Source: Chara braunii
Taxonomy: Eukaryota; Streptophyta; Charophyceae; Charales; Characeae
NCBI GenBank assembly: GCA_003427395.1
Contig: BFEA01000297.1
Coordinates: 87,414-113,882, forward strand
Reading direction: 5' to 3'
DNA length: 26,469 nucleotides
Part shown: positions 1 to 9,390 of the stretch, piece by piece
Numbering within the stretch: the first letter of the stretch is position 1
Layout of the letters: each line of letters begins with the position of its first letter
Notes under the pieces: generated by a model
Told to the model about the DNA's origin: nothing
The model's input: only the letters and a program-made list of their open reading frames with translations
Databases searched by the model: none
Program-made: the position numbers and the translations under genes

Positions 1-206
1 GCACATTCCTATCCAGGGCTTCCGAAGAGGCACATTCTGATCCAGGCCTACCGAAGAGGCACATTCTGAACCGGGCCTTCCGAAGAGGCACATTCTGAAC
101 CGAACCTTCCCTAGGAGGCGCATTCCGGACGAGGTCTTTCTGGAAGAGTACAATCTCAATCGGGCTTTCCCGCCCACAGATATTCTGGGCCGGACCTTTT
201 CGAACC
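1..206. repeat. Decaying 29-bp minisatellite
   Basis: About seven consecutive units of 29-31 bp begin at 1, 30, 59, 88, 118, 149 and 178. The first three are nearly identical, starting GCACATTC and ending CCGAAGAG. Later units drift, so the array is being lost towards its right end. The array runs off the left edge of the window. There are no unique spacers, so it is a tandem array and not a CRISPR. Confidence 0.85.
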
Positions 207-747
207 TGCGTATTGCGCGGAGGCATGGTCAAGTTTGACCTCGAGCTTTGGCCCCAGTGGGCGAGAGAGGCGACTTCGAACACGGAGAGTTCTAGCACAG
301 TTTCATGGGATCGACGGGCACGCTACTAGCGGCACCCGATTGGAAGGAGGATTAGACCCATGCTGACGACTAGATTTGTAGGCACTCAAACTGATTTCTC
401 AGACTTAGGGGTGGGACATACGCTTGGGACTGGGAACAGTATTACGGACCCTATTGTTTTGGACTGAATGGAAATGATCGTTTTGTTCTTACCAGGGCTG
501 TGACTTGTGTACCATGTGGGCTTTTGTCTCGAGACAGTTATGGTCGGTACCTACGTGGATGTGGACTAACGTTGTTCGTGCAGGTTACAGGAACCCCGAC
601 CAACTCTCCCGTGGGTGACAGACGCGGCGCGAGATTTAGGGTTCAGTCGGCGTGCCGGCAGATCACTTATTCTGGTACACAACGAGTACAAACACGCAAG
701 CACTGTCGTAGGCCCACCGCGCTGCGTTGGCTCCTGCTAGCGGATAC
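207..747. other. No recognisable gene
   Basis: Mixed-composition DNA. A 102-codon open frame at 500-808 (plus) does not begin with ATG and resembles no family I know. The minus-strand reading of this stretch carries several stops and did not extend the alpha-type frame that ends at 748. I see nothing else here. Confidence 0.4.
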
Positions 748-1169
748 TCACCTCCTCTTGCCATCCGATATCCGGTGTCGCAGAGCAAACTCGACTTTTG
801 TTCCATAGTTTTTCTCTCGCATCACCTGATAAGGGTTAGGAGGTTTGGGAAGGCCCTCCAAGGTCGTTGTCCTTGTGTTCCAGACAACACTCTCGCCTAG
901 CGATAGCAATCTACCCCTCTCTTCCTCTACCAGATCTTTCGCTCTTTCCCAGCATGGCCCGTAAATAGTGTCAATCTTTCTCTCTATAGGCAGATAAATC
1001 CTCACATCATAAGTTGCAGTGTTGATGAACCTGACGGTCATCACATAGAGGCGGATCTCCTCCCATTGTCCACTAATTCATACGTCTTAAGTTCATATGA
1101 AGTTACTTCTCTCTTACCTAAAGAACTCAGAGACTCACGAACAGTTCTTATTTTATCTTCCAAAGGTAT
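748..1169 (-). pseudogene. Alpha-family copy C, frameshifted
   Basis: On the minus strand a frame starting near 1169 reads through VRESLSSLGKREVTSYEL. It then shifts near 1075 into the frame that ends at 748. The second part carries the alpha core: YVMTVRF, YDVRIYLP, PCWERAKDLVEEERGRL, then a proline motif (LPKPPNP) and a hydrophobic end (VEFALRHR). The same order occurs in the intact plus-strand alpha gene at 21878-22393 (VRESVLASL, HDLRPYL, VWISSTEYLEQREREF, YPRPVVP). Membership rests on this collinearity. No known domain was recognised and the function is unknown. The frameshift suggests a pseudogene, although an intron or a sequencing error cannot be excluded. Confidence 0.55.
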
Positions 1170-1257
1170 GTTCCCTGCAAGGAACTTTTCCCTCCTTAAT
1201 TCTAATTCTTCGCCAGAGATTGCTCTCTATCTGCTCATCCTTCATTGCTACTGCATC

Positions 1258-1758
1258 CTAACCACTCGTCTTCAGTCTTTTAGGACAATTTCCATGTTTA
1301 ACAACCCTTACGAAGTCTACAATAGTCTCCCATCCATTTCGTTCCAGCCCTCTGTCTGGAATTGGCGGTCTAGGCGGGGTATCAAAGATCGAGATTTCGT
1401 CGCTCGCCTCAAAGATCTCTCCTAGTTTCTTCAATCTTTCCTTCTCCTCCCTGAACTTCCGGACCACTATTCTCCAGCACCTTGTGTATGCGCAAAACTT
1501 TGCTCTCTCTCTAGGCAAGTATATCCCAAAGTGGTGCACTCCTAGATCGAGTAAGTACTATACAATCATAACATAAAATTGATTCCGCTCTCGACTGTTG
1601 TTCGCCACTTGATACCTGACTACTTTATAGGGAAAACTCTCTCTCCTCCCAATCTCGCTCAGACCCCGCAGTACTCTCTCGCTGTCATGCGTACGTGGTC
1701 CACTCCACATTCCAAACTTCCATCTCCTCATCACTAACTCCTCATTGGATAGAGTCAT
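1258..1758 (-). pseudogene. Alpha-family copy B, one in-frame stop
   Basis: From ATG at 1758 to the stop at 1258 the minus strand is one frame of 167 codons, broken only by a TAG at 1558-1560. This is close to the 171 codons of the intact plus-strand alpha gene. Landmarks in order: SFPYKVVRY, FYVMIV, the stop, GIYLPRER, CWRIVVRKFREEKERL, an acidic linker, PPRPPIP, then W..IVDFV near the end. At the stop the other copies have Arg or Ser. A CAG-to-TAG change would explain it. Copy C begins about 90 bp further along the same strand, so B and C are tandem. Function unknown. Confidence 0.6.
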
Positions 1759-1782
1759 TCCTTGCTCAATCTTGTGATCAGT

Positions 1783-1908
1783 CTAGCATTCAATGACGGT
1801 TAATGCTAGCGCTTTCAACATTCTCTCCGTGGATTCTTCTAAGACAAGGTAGAGGGCTTCGAAGTCATCCTTGTCTCTGAAGTCCTCGACGTCCTCTAAG
1901 GTCTTAAT
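1783..1908 (-). pseudogene. Short acidic frame between beta-like and alpha copies
   Basis: About 41 codons are open on the minus strand, rich in Glu, Asp and Leu, ending with TAG at 1783. It lies between the beta-like remnant (1918-2224) and alpha copy B. It looks like a surviving piece of coding sequence because the neighbouring frames are also open and similarly charged. It matches no family I know, and it may simply be a fragment of one of its neighbours. Confidence 0.25.
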
Positions 1909-1917
1909 AATCTCCTT

Positions 1918-2224
1918 TCAATACCGATTGTGCGCTGAGAGTGTCCTGAAAACCGCTTCATCCACGATAACTCTGGCCAATTCTCTTGCCTCCTTCGAAT
2001 AACGTCGTACTCAATATATATCTAATAAAACGCTCGTTTTCAATTCCTGTCGCAAGTGCGGTCCCTCCCGCTTCCCTCAACGCTCTCTGCACGCACTCTG
2101 CCTCCTCTATCACTCCCAACCTTACTAGGTGACTCACTTGTATTATCCCACAAACCACGGACCTGTCTATCTTCCCTGCCACGCATACAAAGTACTTATC
2201 GTCACTATACTGATAAGTATTCAT
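1918..2224 (-). pseudogene. Possible beta-family remnant (third copy)
   Basis: The minus-strand frame starts with ATG at 2224 and stays open to 1958. A shift near 1985 allows reading on to 1918. It shows a strand-like stretch (VVCGIIQVSHLV), then EEAECVQRA, then FIRYILSTTL, then RVIVDEAVF. The better copy at 2672-3334 has GECLRRA, KVTYKVMVW and LFFDETVAKAR in the same order and similar spacing. Similarity to the intact beta genes at 20.6 and 21.3 kb (IEYILYI) is visible but weaker. The function is unknown, and membership is tentative. Confidence 0.35.
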
Positions 2225-2344
2225 CGTCCCTCATCCTGTTGCTGTCTCTTCACCGCTCTTTTCTCCTTTACCGTTCTTCTCTTCTTCGCTGTCCTTTCCT
2301 TCTTCCCGCTCCACCGACCTAGAGGATTCCCCCTGTTCTGACTG

Positions 2345-2626
2345 TCAGGGATCTCTCGTTCTTATACTCTCTAGAAAATCGAACCTCCTCCTTCTTAAGA
2401 GCTCCCTATCTTCCCTAAAGATCCTTTCTAGTTCCTTCGTACTCATTTCAATCGTATGCAATTTACCTTCACTCTCACAGACTCCGTATGCTTTGATTCT
2501 TTCTGCCAATTCCTTGACCCTTTTTAACACAGGTTCTATAATTATTGTCTTTAGTCTTTCCACTCTCTCATCTCCGTTTTTCATTCTCGCGCGACCATCT
2601 CTTTCTAAGTTCAGGGGGTCCTTCAC
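2345..2626 (-). pseudogene. Charged, probably helical ORF, unassigned
   Basis: A 93-codon minus-strand frame with ATG at 2624-2626. It is very rich in Arg, Lys and Glu, with runs such as RVKELAERIKAYG and KELERIFREDRELLRRRR that would form amphipathic helix or coiled coil. It sits in the same frame as the end of the beta pair at 2672, separated by a cluster of stops between 2590 and 2672. It may be the decayed downstream part of that polypeptide. It matches no family known to me. Confidence 0.3.
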
Positions 2627-2671
2627 ATCTCAATCCGCGCTTCCAATGCATCATTATTCCTCTTAGCGCCC

Positions 2672-3334
2672 CTACCTCTGCTCTCGTATGACGTCTCGAG
2701 CTAGTTTCCCGCATTCGACGCCCGTCAAGTCCTCATTTACACTCACCCTCAAAAGAACCTTGAGCGTTACCTCCTCGCGCGCTATGCGTCCAAAAATCGT
2801 ACGGACATACGGTAATCGTCGTAAGGGAGACTCATATCGCTCGTCAGAGGGAACTCGACAGTTTGTCACTACTCCATGTGCGATCATTCGACGATTTTTA
2901 TCATCTACACTCCTCCATGAATCGGAACCTCGGTGATCCCATCGGAGAGAGTACGAAGTTCGGTGTCTATCTATGTATAATATAGACTCACGTTCTGTCA
3001 TGTCCCGCAAACCGAGTCACACTCTGCTCCTCGCCTTCGCTACCGTCTCATCAAAAAATAATTCCGCGTGCAAATATTCGGCCGACCACACCATCACTTT
3101 GTACGTCACCTTTGTCTGAAAGGTCACTCACGCGAGGACCCCTGCTCGGTGGTCGTGGATGAAGTCTGTAGCTCGTCGTAGGCATTCTCCTTCCGTGAGG
3201 TCTTCTTCTATGTGCGCTCTGAGTAAAACAGGCACCGCGAAGCCCTCGTTCACTAATTGTCTACTTACATCGATCCCTGTCGGCGTCCAAACCGGTATAT
3301 TCCCTACTGACCATCCTCGTATAGATATCTCCAC
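2672..3334 (-). pseudogene. Tandem beta-family copies in one interrupted frame
   Basis: The minus strand is one continuous frame of about 220 codons from 3334 to 2672, interrupted by TGA at 3128-3130 and by one more TGA just before 3010. The first unit has VPVLLRAHIEEDLTEGEC, then TKVTYKVMVWSAEYLHAEL, then DETVAKARSRV. The last parts line up with the intact beta genes (TKIEYTYYLYDRDGRL followed by IEDARRTV). A second unit near the end of the frame, KVLLRVSVNEDLTGVEC with ARDVIREQR, aligns without gaps to the first unit over about 40 residues, with about 15 identities. The second half of that unit is not evident. Both TGA codons could be decayed CGA. Function unknown. Confidence 0.5.
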
Positions 3335-3747
3335 TCAACTAAACCCTCATACTTATCCTCGACGCGTCTTCTACAATAGTCAATTAGATCGGTCGGTCTT
3401 AGGCAATCTACCCAGCAGGTCGCTTTAGTCAGTCGTCTAATCGTCTTATAATCAAAGCGTCCCCATCTTGCACAGATGACAAAGCAAACCTCCTTAAGCC
3501 GAGGTGCTAATCCCAACCCAAGAGCGTAAAACATATCGTTTACCGCTCTACTTAGGGTGTCGACGCCCCCATATGCCTGCTCTGTCACGAAAGTAGGCTA
3601 AGTCCACCTCCACCCTTCAACAGGATAGAGGTCCGACTTTGGGGGTCCAAATACGATGCGGACTATGGACTGACTATCTTCTACAAAACTGCTTAGTCGC
3701 CGAGTCACAGTGGATCTCACTAGAGCTTCGTACTTCAACAGGTTTTA
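3305..3747 (-). pseudogene. Unassigned frame with one TAG
   Basis: The minus strand reads openly for about 147 codons from 3747 to 3305, with a single TAG near 3600. Features include an N-terminal stretch YEALVRSTVTRRLSSFVEDS and later VCFVICARWGRFDYKTI and DLIDYCRRRVEDKYEGL. Its position, directly upstream of the beta pair and overlapping its start in another frame, suggests it belonged to the same gene or gene cluster. Part of it may be a very diverged alpha copy, but the alignment is too weak to claim. No known domain recognised. Confidence 0.3.
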
Positions 3748-3824
3748 CTAATGCCAACAAGCGTTAGTCCTATCTCAAACTCTCGAGCCCTGTCAAACAC
3801 CAGGTGTCCTATCGCCTCCACCTG

Positions 3825-4058
3825 TCAAGCACCATTCGCTCCTCTACTCTCTAAGATCACAGTCCATAGAAAGACACCTTCCGCTAGCCACGTCCCTGTG
3901 TATCTAATGAGTGTCCTCTCACTCTCGTCTAAGCGCACGTGGAGAGGGGTATCATACCCTAGAGCGGTCTCCCTATGCTTGACCAACCTTTTTACCCTGT
4001 AACAATTGGAATCCTGTTGTAGCAAATACACCCACCATGCGCTCGAATCACTCCTCAT
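3825..4058 (-). pseudogene. Unassigned 77-codon frame
   Basis: A minus-strand frame with ATG at 4056-4058. It contains YRVKRLVKHRE and later TLIRYTGTWLAEGVFLWTVI. The second stretch resembles the TKIEYTYYLY strand-turn-strand region of the beta family in hydrophobic pattern, but the upstream half does not match. It lies just downstream of alpha copy A on the same strand. It is likely a fragment of the decayed block, and the assignment is open. Confidence 0.25.
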
Positions 4059-4071
4059 CTACTCATTCGCC

Positions 4072-4500
4072 TCATTGTCCGCCTTGCAAAACTTTTAACT
4101 TAATCACAAATTCAACCATCTCGTGCCACTCAAACTTTGACAGATTCCCCCCCTCAATCGGGGGAGCTGGAATCCCATCAAATACCTCGATCTCCCTTCA
4201 GCTTTCAATCGTTCCTTCTCGGCGAGTACCAGCTTGGATGCCCTCTTCCAACTACTTCCGTACAGTTAACCTCCCGTCTGTCCCGTAGGTAATAGATTCT
4301 GACGTCGTATTCATCTAAATCTATGATCCGGTAAGTAAGGACGTATAAGCGCTCATGCTCTATGCCGCCTTTTCGTACATAATCATATCTAATCACTTCG
4401 TAGGGAAACACCTCTTTCCTCGTCTTCTCATTCAACACTCGAATCACTCCATCTATTTCCTCTCTAGTCGGCCCTCGATCCTGATCCGATCTGCGACTCC
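4072..4500 (-). pseudogene. Alpha-family copy A, two frameshifts
   Basis: Reading the minus strand from 4500, one frame gives GVIRVLNEKTRKEVFPYEV, then LYVLTYRII and YDVRIYYLRDRRE. After a shift near 4265 the core helix WKRASKLVLAEKERLKAEG appears. After another shift near 4225 the end REIEVFDGIPAPPIEGG and W.EMVEFVIKL follows, stopping at 4072. Each piece matches its counterpart in copies B and C and in the intact alpha gene. The YDVRIY motif is shared exactly with copy C. The two shifts make a functional product unlikely unless introns are present. Function unknown. Confidence 0.5.
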
Positions 4501-4567
4501 AACATACCTAACCAAGAAAAACAGTATGTCTGCCCATCTACAACCACATCTACCACTTCCATCATCC

Positions 4568-5705
4568 TCAAACCTTGTAGACCTAACGCACCGCGCACAT
4601 CTAGGCCCTAAGGTCGGCTACGATCCTCGGGAAATGGATCGCGTCTGCATCGGCGTCGTCCTCCTCTCTCTCCTTAGACTCGGAGTCCTACTCGACAGAG
4701 TCTACCCAGCAGGGCTCCCATACCTCCTCTTCATCGACGTCGACCTCGTCAACCAAGTGGTACCCTGGTGCCCCTATAATCTCGTAGTATCGCCTCAACG
4801 GGTAGGGAGCTATCAAAGCCTCGCTTCCCCACCACTAGTCTCAATGCTCTGTGAAGAGTCGGTCTATCGATGTGATATACTCAGGCCCAGCCTGCTGAGC
4901 CCGGAGCTCACGATCCAACAAATCCGACACGTATGGCAGAGGCGGATGCCTCCACTCGTAGCCCTCGTCTCTCCAACCTCCCGGCGAGCTAGGAGCAATA
5001 GACCGGATCAACTCTATGAGTTGGATCCGCTCGTCTCCTCAGCAGGGCTCGGCAGTCACTAGGGAGTAGTAGATGTAATGAGGGTCAAGATCTCCCCTCG
5101 AGAAATGCTCTAGCTCCCTCATGGTGAGATAGGCCTCGACCAAACCTCCTATCCACCCGAACACCGCGTCAACTACAAACGAGAGGATGGTCGCCCTCAA
5201 TCTCCACCCAGAGTGTGGGAAGAATCCGTCCCTAAGTATCTGGATCTCCCCTGTAATGATACGGGGAGGACCCTATCGCGTCGTGCTCCTCCACGAGTCG
5301 GAAAACCTCTATCTCCTCCTGGAGGTATCACTCTGCCCAGGATATAATCTCGCCGGTTCCCCACGTCGCAAGAGTCGGAGCAGCCTTCTTGCCCACTTTT
5401 GCACTCAAGTACAGATAGGACTTGACCTCCCCGTAGGCGGTCTTTCCTGGACGTCGACTGTAGGGTCCCTGACTTCTCCTGAACTCCCGTTACATCCACA
5501 GTCCTGCGCCAGGCCACAGGAGGATCGATCTCCACTTGTACCGGTCGTCGTGTCAGTCAGTGGGTCAAGTGGGCAGGGTGAATTTGACCAGATCCCCTTC
5601 TATTAGCTCGGGAGGGTCAATAGTCCAGCATCGGTCCGCTGAGTATTCCTCTACCGCCGAAGGTGGCTACACCTGTGTAGCGCAGTAGAGGATATCAACG
5701 GGGCA
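4568..5705 (-). pseudogene. Long unrecognised frame riddled with stops
   Basis: The minus strand from 5705 to 4568 reads as about 370 codons of protein-like sequence, with one frame change near 5170. By hand I count 13 in-frame stops: 6 TAG, 6 TGA and 1 TAA. Amino-acid use looks coding: many Trp, Tyr, Asp and Glu and clear stretches such as CWTIDPPELIEGDLVKFTLP, ERIQLIELIRSIAPSSPGGW and APYPLRRYYEIIGAPGYHL, then an acidic tail. It lies at the 5' end of the minus-strand block, upstream of alpha copy A. It matches no family I know. All stops can be explained by C-to-T change of CAG, CAA or CGA codons. Much weaker readings occur on the plus strand here (4355-5062 and 5187-5606); I regard those as shadows. 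Confidence 0.4.
5648..5691. repeat. Nested inverted repeat (cruciform-capable)
   Basis: CCTCTAC (5648-5654) pairs with GTAGAGG (5685-5691). Inside it, GCTACAC (5666-5672) pairs with GTGTAGC (5675-5681) around a 2-nt loop. The arms are perfect. It sits at the upstream edge of the minus-strand block, next to the A-rich run at 5706-5748. Confidence 0.5.
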
Positions 5706-6215
5706 GAAAAAAAAGTCAAAAAAAGTTCAAAATTCTAAAAAAAAATCAGCACCACTTCGCCTCCCCCCTGTTGGGATGGGGTTCAGGACAATGTCCCTTT
5801 AAGAAGGCTGCCTAGGAAAGCACACACCAGAACCTAAGCTAACGTGGATATGGAGGGTGTAGAATTTCAGAGTCAAAAGGAGCTTCCACACCTTATACAC
5901 AAATTTTCTCGAATATAAGGCGCGTGCCCTATTCGAGGGAATTAAATCTACAAAATCCTCGAGCACGCTTCTGACCAGCGGATCTTGTCCCCTAGTCAGA
6001 AACTCAAATTATAGAAAGTGGATATTCACGCCCTAAATATTTAAGCCATTATTTTATTTTTTAGAAAATTTAAAATATTTTATTTAATAAAAATTTCGAA
6101 TAAATAAGAAAAATGCACTACCTCACCCTTAGTACTTAGGGGGAGTAGACCCTAGTCCGAAAAGAAGCCCAAGACAAATCCTAACTTCTTTTCGTACCCT
6201 GTTTAGATTATTATT
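5706..6215. other. Non-coding gap between decayed block and Helitron
   Basis: A-rich run at 5706-5748, mixed sequence to about 6030, then strongly AT-rich DNA (6030-6110) before the Helitron-type frame. The Helitron 5' end (TC inserted after A) should lie in or before this stretch, but I could not fix it. No gene seen. Confidence 0.4.
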
Positions 6216-7140
6216 ATGGAAACCGATTCGTTCAAGGCGCAACCGACGGTACCGTGTGTTGTTGATTTGACGACTCCGTGCCCAAAAAATTGTGCGTTCT
6301 TCAAACTTGAATCGTTGTCTTCGATGCATCGCCGTGAGTCATCAGACTATGATGGAAATGCGATAATTGTTGAAAGTACTGTACAGGTTGGTGGAGGAAC
6401 GGAACAAGTCGATACAATTAATGTGAATGAACCATGTTTTACTTCGCGTGTAATTTCAAAACGAAGGAAAAGGCAAGGATGTAGAACAAACTTTGTTGTT
6501 AAACAGATGCGTGCACTGAGAGTTCGGTTAAGAATCATAAGAGGAAAGAAGACGTGTGTGCTCATAAAAAATTGTGAGGGGTATGAGGCGAAGTTTGTTC
6601 GCTATGACTATCCTTCGAGAGGTTCGAGCGAGTGCCTCTGCGCAATGGAGAAGTGCATCTTCTCCTGCGAGACAAACGCGGAGTCATTCTTCTCGAGCGT
6701 GACACTCACGAAGTTTGTTATCGCGAGTGACGCAATCGCAGAGTCTATCCCCGAGAAATCGAGATTCAATAGTGAGTCGGATAATGTCGAGGAAGCAATG
6801 AATGAACGATTCGCATGATGTTTCGACTCCTGATCTTAATGCGCTCCCATCGGTACCTGTGGCAACAACGAATATAGCAATTGAGAGCATCGTGACGATT
6901 CTTGGAATGATAGCATTGTTGAACTATTCGGCATTGGCGGTCGAGAACCGTCTAAGCATTGCGGTGCTAAATTACGCCATCATGAAAAAAATTGGACAAA
7001 AATGTGTTGCTGAGAAGGTGCAAAATGTTATCCTTTATGAGAATGGTCTTGACAAGGGTCTCAGGAGTATAAGATTTTTTCCCTTTCGACGTCTCAAACT
7101 TTCGACGACCGATTCTTTCGAAACAATACAAGGATAATTA
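6216..7140 (+). pseudogene. Helitron protein, N-terminal region
   Basis: ATG at 6216 opens a 200-codon frame ending at 6818. It is basic in the middle (SKRRKRQG) and has no domain I recognise. The same frame, after several stops, shows SKHCGAKLRHHEKNW and TKMCC at 6951-7010. This matches the C..CGA...W..E....CC pattern found just before the Helitron_like_N domain in many Helitron proteins, with the first Cys missing. Because the frame is shared, I take 6216-6818 as the start of the Helitron protein and not a separate gene. A second ORF at 6802-7137, in another frame, is probably a shadow. The product would be non-functional. Confidence 0.5.
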
Positions 7141-7940
7141 ATGATAGTTTATCTCTCACATCCTCGAGATTGAAGCAACCGAGCGATGGTGTTCAAGGAT
7201 TCAAGGGCCAACTTCGGGCTTAAGGTCTAATCTTTTATCGTGTCGGTACATTGGCTGTGGGGAAAGGGAACGTCCTCAATTTATGCAACTTTACTTGCAC
7301 GATCCTCAATGTTTGGACGATGTGATTGACCATAGAATGAATTTCTTTAACTTACCTACACGTACATTCGATCCCAAACTCGATTAAACGAAACGCATAT
7401 TGAGAAGATTTCACGAATTACAACACTATAAGAATTACGTGAAGGAGTTTATGACGGTTGCTGACCTTCCACCGGAAGAGTTGAACGGGAGTAAGTTGGT
7501 CATAAATCTGGATGTCATGCCTGAGAAGGAACATGCAAGGCGGTTATAACCATCCTATGGGTCTCTATGGGGTGTGCATACTGATGGCAGATGAACTTCT
7601 TCCTCATGAGCTCAAGATTCGTTTGCGTGCTCCTCGTTCGAGTGAGTGGAAGACGGTTGTGGTTCCAGAATGTTTTCGAATGCATGACTGCTTAAGGTTT
7701 GTTTTGCTTTTCCCGGAGGGAATTGATAGTTGGTTTGTCCGACGTGCCTCGAAAGCTGAATGGCCGCCAGGACTTAATGTCAAGGAGTTCTTTGCATTTC
7801 ATCTTCACGAACACGATGATGAAAGACCTTGCTTCATTTATGATGTACGTTTCTTCCACGAGTTTTGTTGCATGACACACGCTAAAGTTGAATCCCTCCG
7901 CTTCAAAATGAGTGATATTTCACCAAAAAGAATTATGTAA
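7090..7940 (+). pseudogene. Helitron_like_N domain remnant
   Basis: Pieces in three frames give the family order. Near 7095: FFRNNTRIINDSLSLTSS, then FKGQLRA and FYRVGTL. From 7268 to 7549: PQFMQLYLHD, then FHELQHYKNYVKEFMTVADL and HARRL, with a TAA at 7385-7387. In the 7512-7940 frame: YNHPMGLYGVCILMADEL, HDCLRFVLLFPEG, NVKEFFAFHLHEH, RFFHEFCCMTHAKVE. These correspond to the QG..YHRIG, FaQLYiyD, NPY.K.F, Y.aP...EVA.l, Yd.LqYvLLFP.G.dgW and QQ..VD.yakvE blocks typical of Helitron N-terminal regions. At least two frameshifts are needed. Confidence 0.75.
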
Positions 7941-7985
7941 GGATTATTATCATGATTTACGAAACGAAGTGGAAATAATCAATAA

Positions 7986-8866
7986 GGTGACGATGGTGGG
8001 ACAAATGTAGTTTTATCGTCAACGTTCACTGAGGGGCCCCGATGTATGAGTGAAAGATATCACGACAACATGGCAATTGTGAGGCGATTCGAAAAACCGA
8101 ATTTTTTCATCACTATGACGTACAACACTAACTGGTTAGAGATCAAACAAGCCTTGTTGCCAGATCAATGTCCTAACGACAGACCGAATTTTCTCACGAG
8201 AGTGTTCAAAGGTTATCTTGCGCAACTCATTGATGAGATAAAGAACAAACGAATCTTTGGTAGGGTGAATGGAATGATGTAAGTAGTGAAGCTCAAAAAA
8301 GAGGTCTACCACATTCAAATATATTGGTTATCTTGCATCCGGATGATAAACTTCGGGATGCAGATGTTGCTGATAATGTGGTGTGTGCCGAGATTCCTCA
8401 GGAAGGAGAATTTAGCGAAAGGGTTGCCAAGTTCAAGTTACACGAGATTTGCGATGCAGACAAACGTGACGCGTCGAGTACGGAGGACAAAGAATGTGCA
8501 AAAGGGTTTCCAAAAGACTTCATTTCAACAACAACATTCAAGGACGAACAAACATACCCTCAGTATAACAGAAGGAAACCAAGTGACAGTAGTTTTACGA
8601 TTGTTCAAAATTGTGAAGTTTACGATAATCGTCGTGTGGTCGTGTACAACGAGTACTTTCTAATGAGGTTTAATTGCCACTTGAATGTTGAATATTGTAT
8701 CCGTATCAACGCGTCCAAGTACGTGTGCAAAGGGTGTGATCGTGCTACGTTTTGCGAGCAAGATGGTAATGCATCTATCAATGAACTCAAATTTTATCAA
8801 CGTACGCGTATTGTAGGTGCATGCGAGGCATGCTGGTGTGTATTTGAGTTCGACCTTGCGGAATAA
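7986..8866 (+). pseudogene. Helitron Rep (HUH) nuclease remnant
   Basis: Frame one (7986-8282) gives LSSTFTEGPRCMSERYHDNM, then KPNFFITMTYNTNWLEI and DRPNFLTRVFK, which are standard Helitron Rep motifs. A single shift near 8285 leads into the frame 8288-8866. This has QKRGLPHSNILVILHPDDK, VVCAEIP, CAKGFPKDF, YPQYNRR, RRVVVYNEYFLMRFNCHLNV and CEACWCVFEFDLAE. The metal-binding H-x-H of the HUH motif is here H-S-N (8312-8320). The tyrosine region, usually KYLxKYVYKG, has shrunk to SKYVCKG (8714-8731), so at least one catalytic Tyr region is damaged. The enzyme should nick single-stranded DNA; this copy should not. Confidence 0.85.
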
Positions 8867-9390
8867 TGACCCACAGCCGAAGGATTGCCCGTGCATATTG
8901 AAAACATGCAAAAAGTGCAATTTGAACCTCGCACTGAGCATAACGTTGTTTCGCATGGGCCCCTGAAAAGAAAACTAACGGCATAGATGGGAAACAATTC
9001 CTCAGATTCACATGTTCGTAGAGAGGAACTTCCTTTGTATGCAAAGATCATGAACACTCATGACTGGGACAATAAACACAAGAAGTGAAATCGAAGAAAG
9101 CAGGATCTTCACGGTGGTCCCTTCAAAAAAATATCTCGATTGCATCACGTGAGGATCACAGAAGGCGAATGTTTCTATCTGCGTGTGTTGCTAAGCCATG
9201 AACATTCTCGTGGGTGCGCTCTTTTGCCGAGATTCGTATGATAGACGGAGTCAAATACGATTCTTTCTGATTCGTGTGTCCTCGATTGCGTCTTTTACAA
9301 ACCGACGATGCATACAATCAATGCATAGACACAACTGCAGCACATCACATGCCTGAAGGAATTGTAAAGCGTTTACTATGGTTCTCGTCT
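8867..9390 (+). pseudogene. Helitron Rep-helicase linker remnant
   Basis: In several frames the linker blocks can be followed: LPVHIENMQKVQFE (near 8890), LPLYAKIMNTHDWDNKHKK (near 9035), KISRLHHVRITEGECFYLRV (near 9130), SFAEIRMIDGVKYDSF (near 9227) and QTDDAYNQCIDTTAAHHMP (near 9300). These match the Helitron stretch that reads LPvHl.n.Q.v.F, y.W, igRl..V.p.eGErfyLR.LL, tsfedLr.v.G..y.tF and Dd.ew...l. Intervening stops include TAATGA at the end of the Rep piece. Confidence 0.7.

Noticed and set aside
4355-5062. 235-codon plus-strand ORF and the 5187-5606 plus-strand ORF
   Set aside because: They lie opposite the minus-strand frame, start in stop-poor pyrimidine-rich DNA and lack protein-like motifs; I take them as shadows of the decayed minus-strand gene.
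748-5705. Non-standard genetic code (TAG/TGA sense codons) explaining the many in-frame stops
   Set aside because: The intact beta genes, which align to the same length, end at TAG and TGA, the alpha gene ends at TGA, and the broken copies also carry frameshifts. A pseudogene explanation is simpler.
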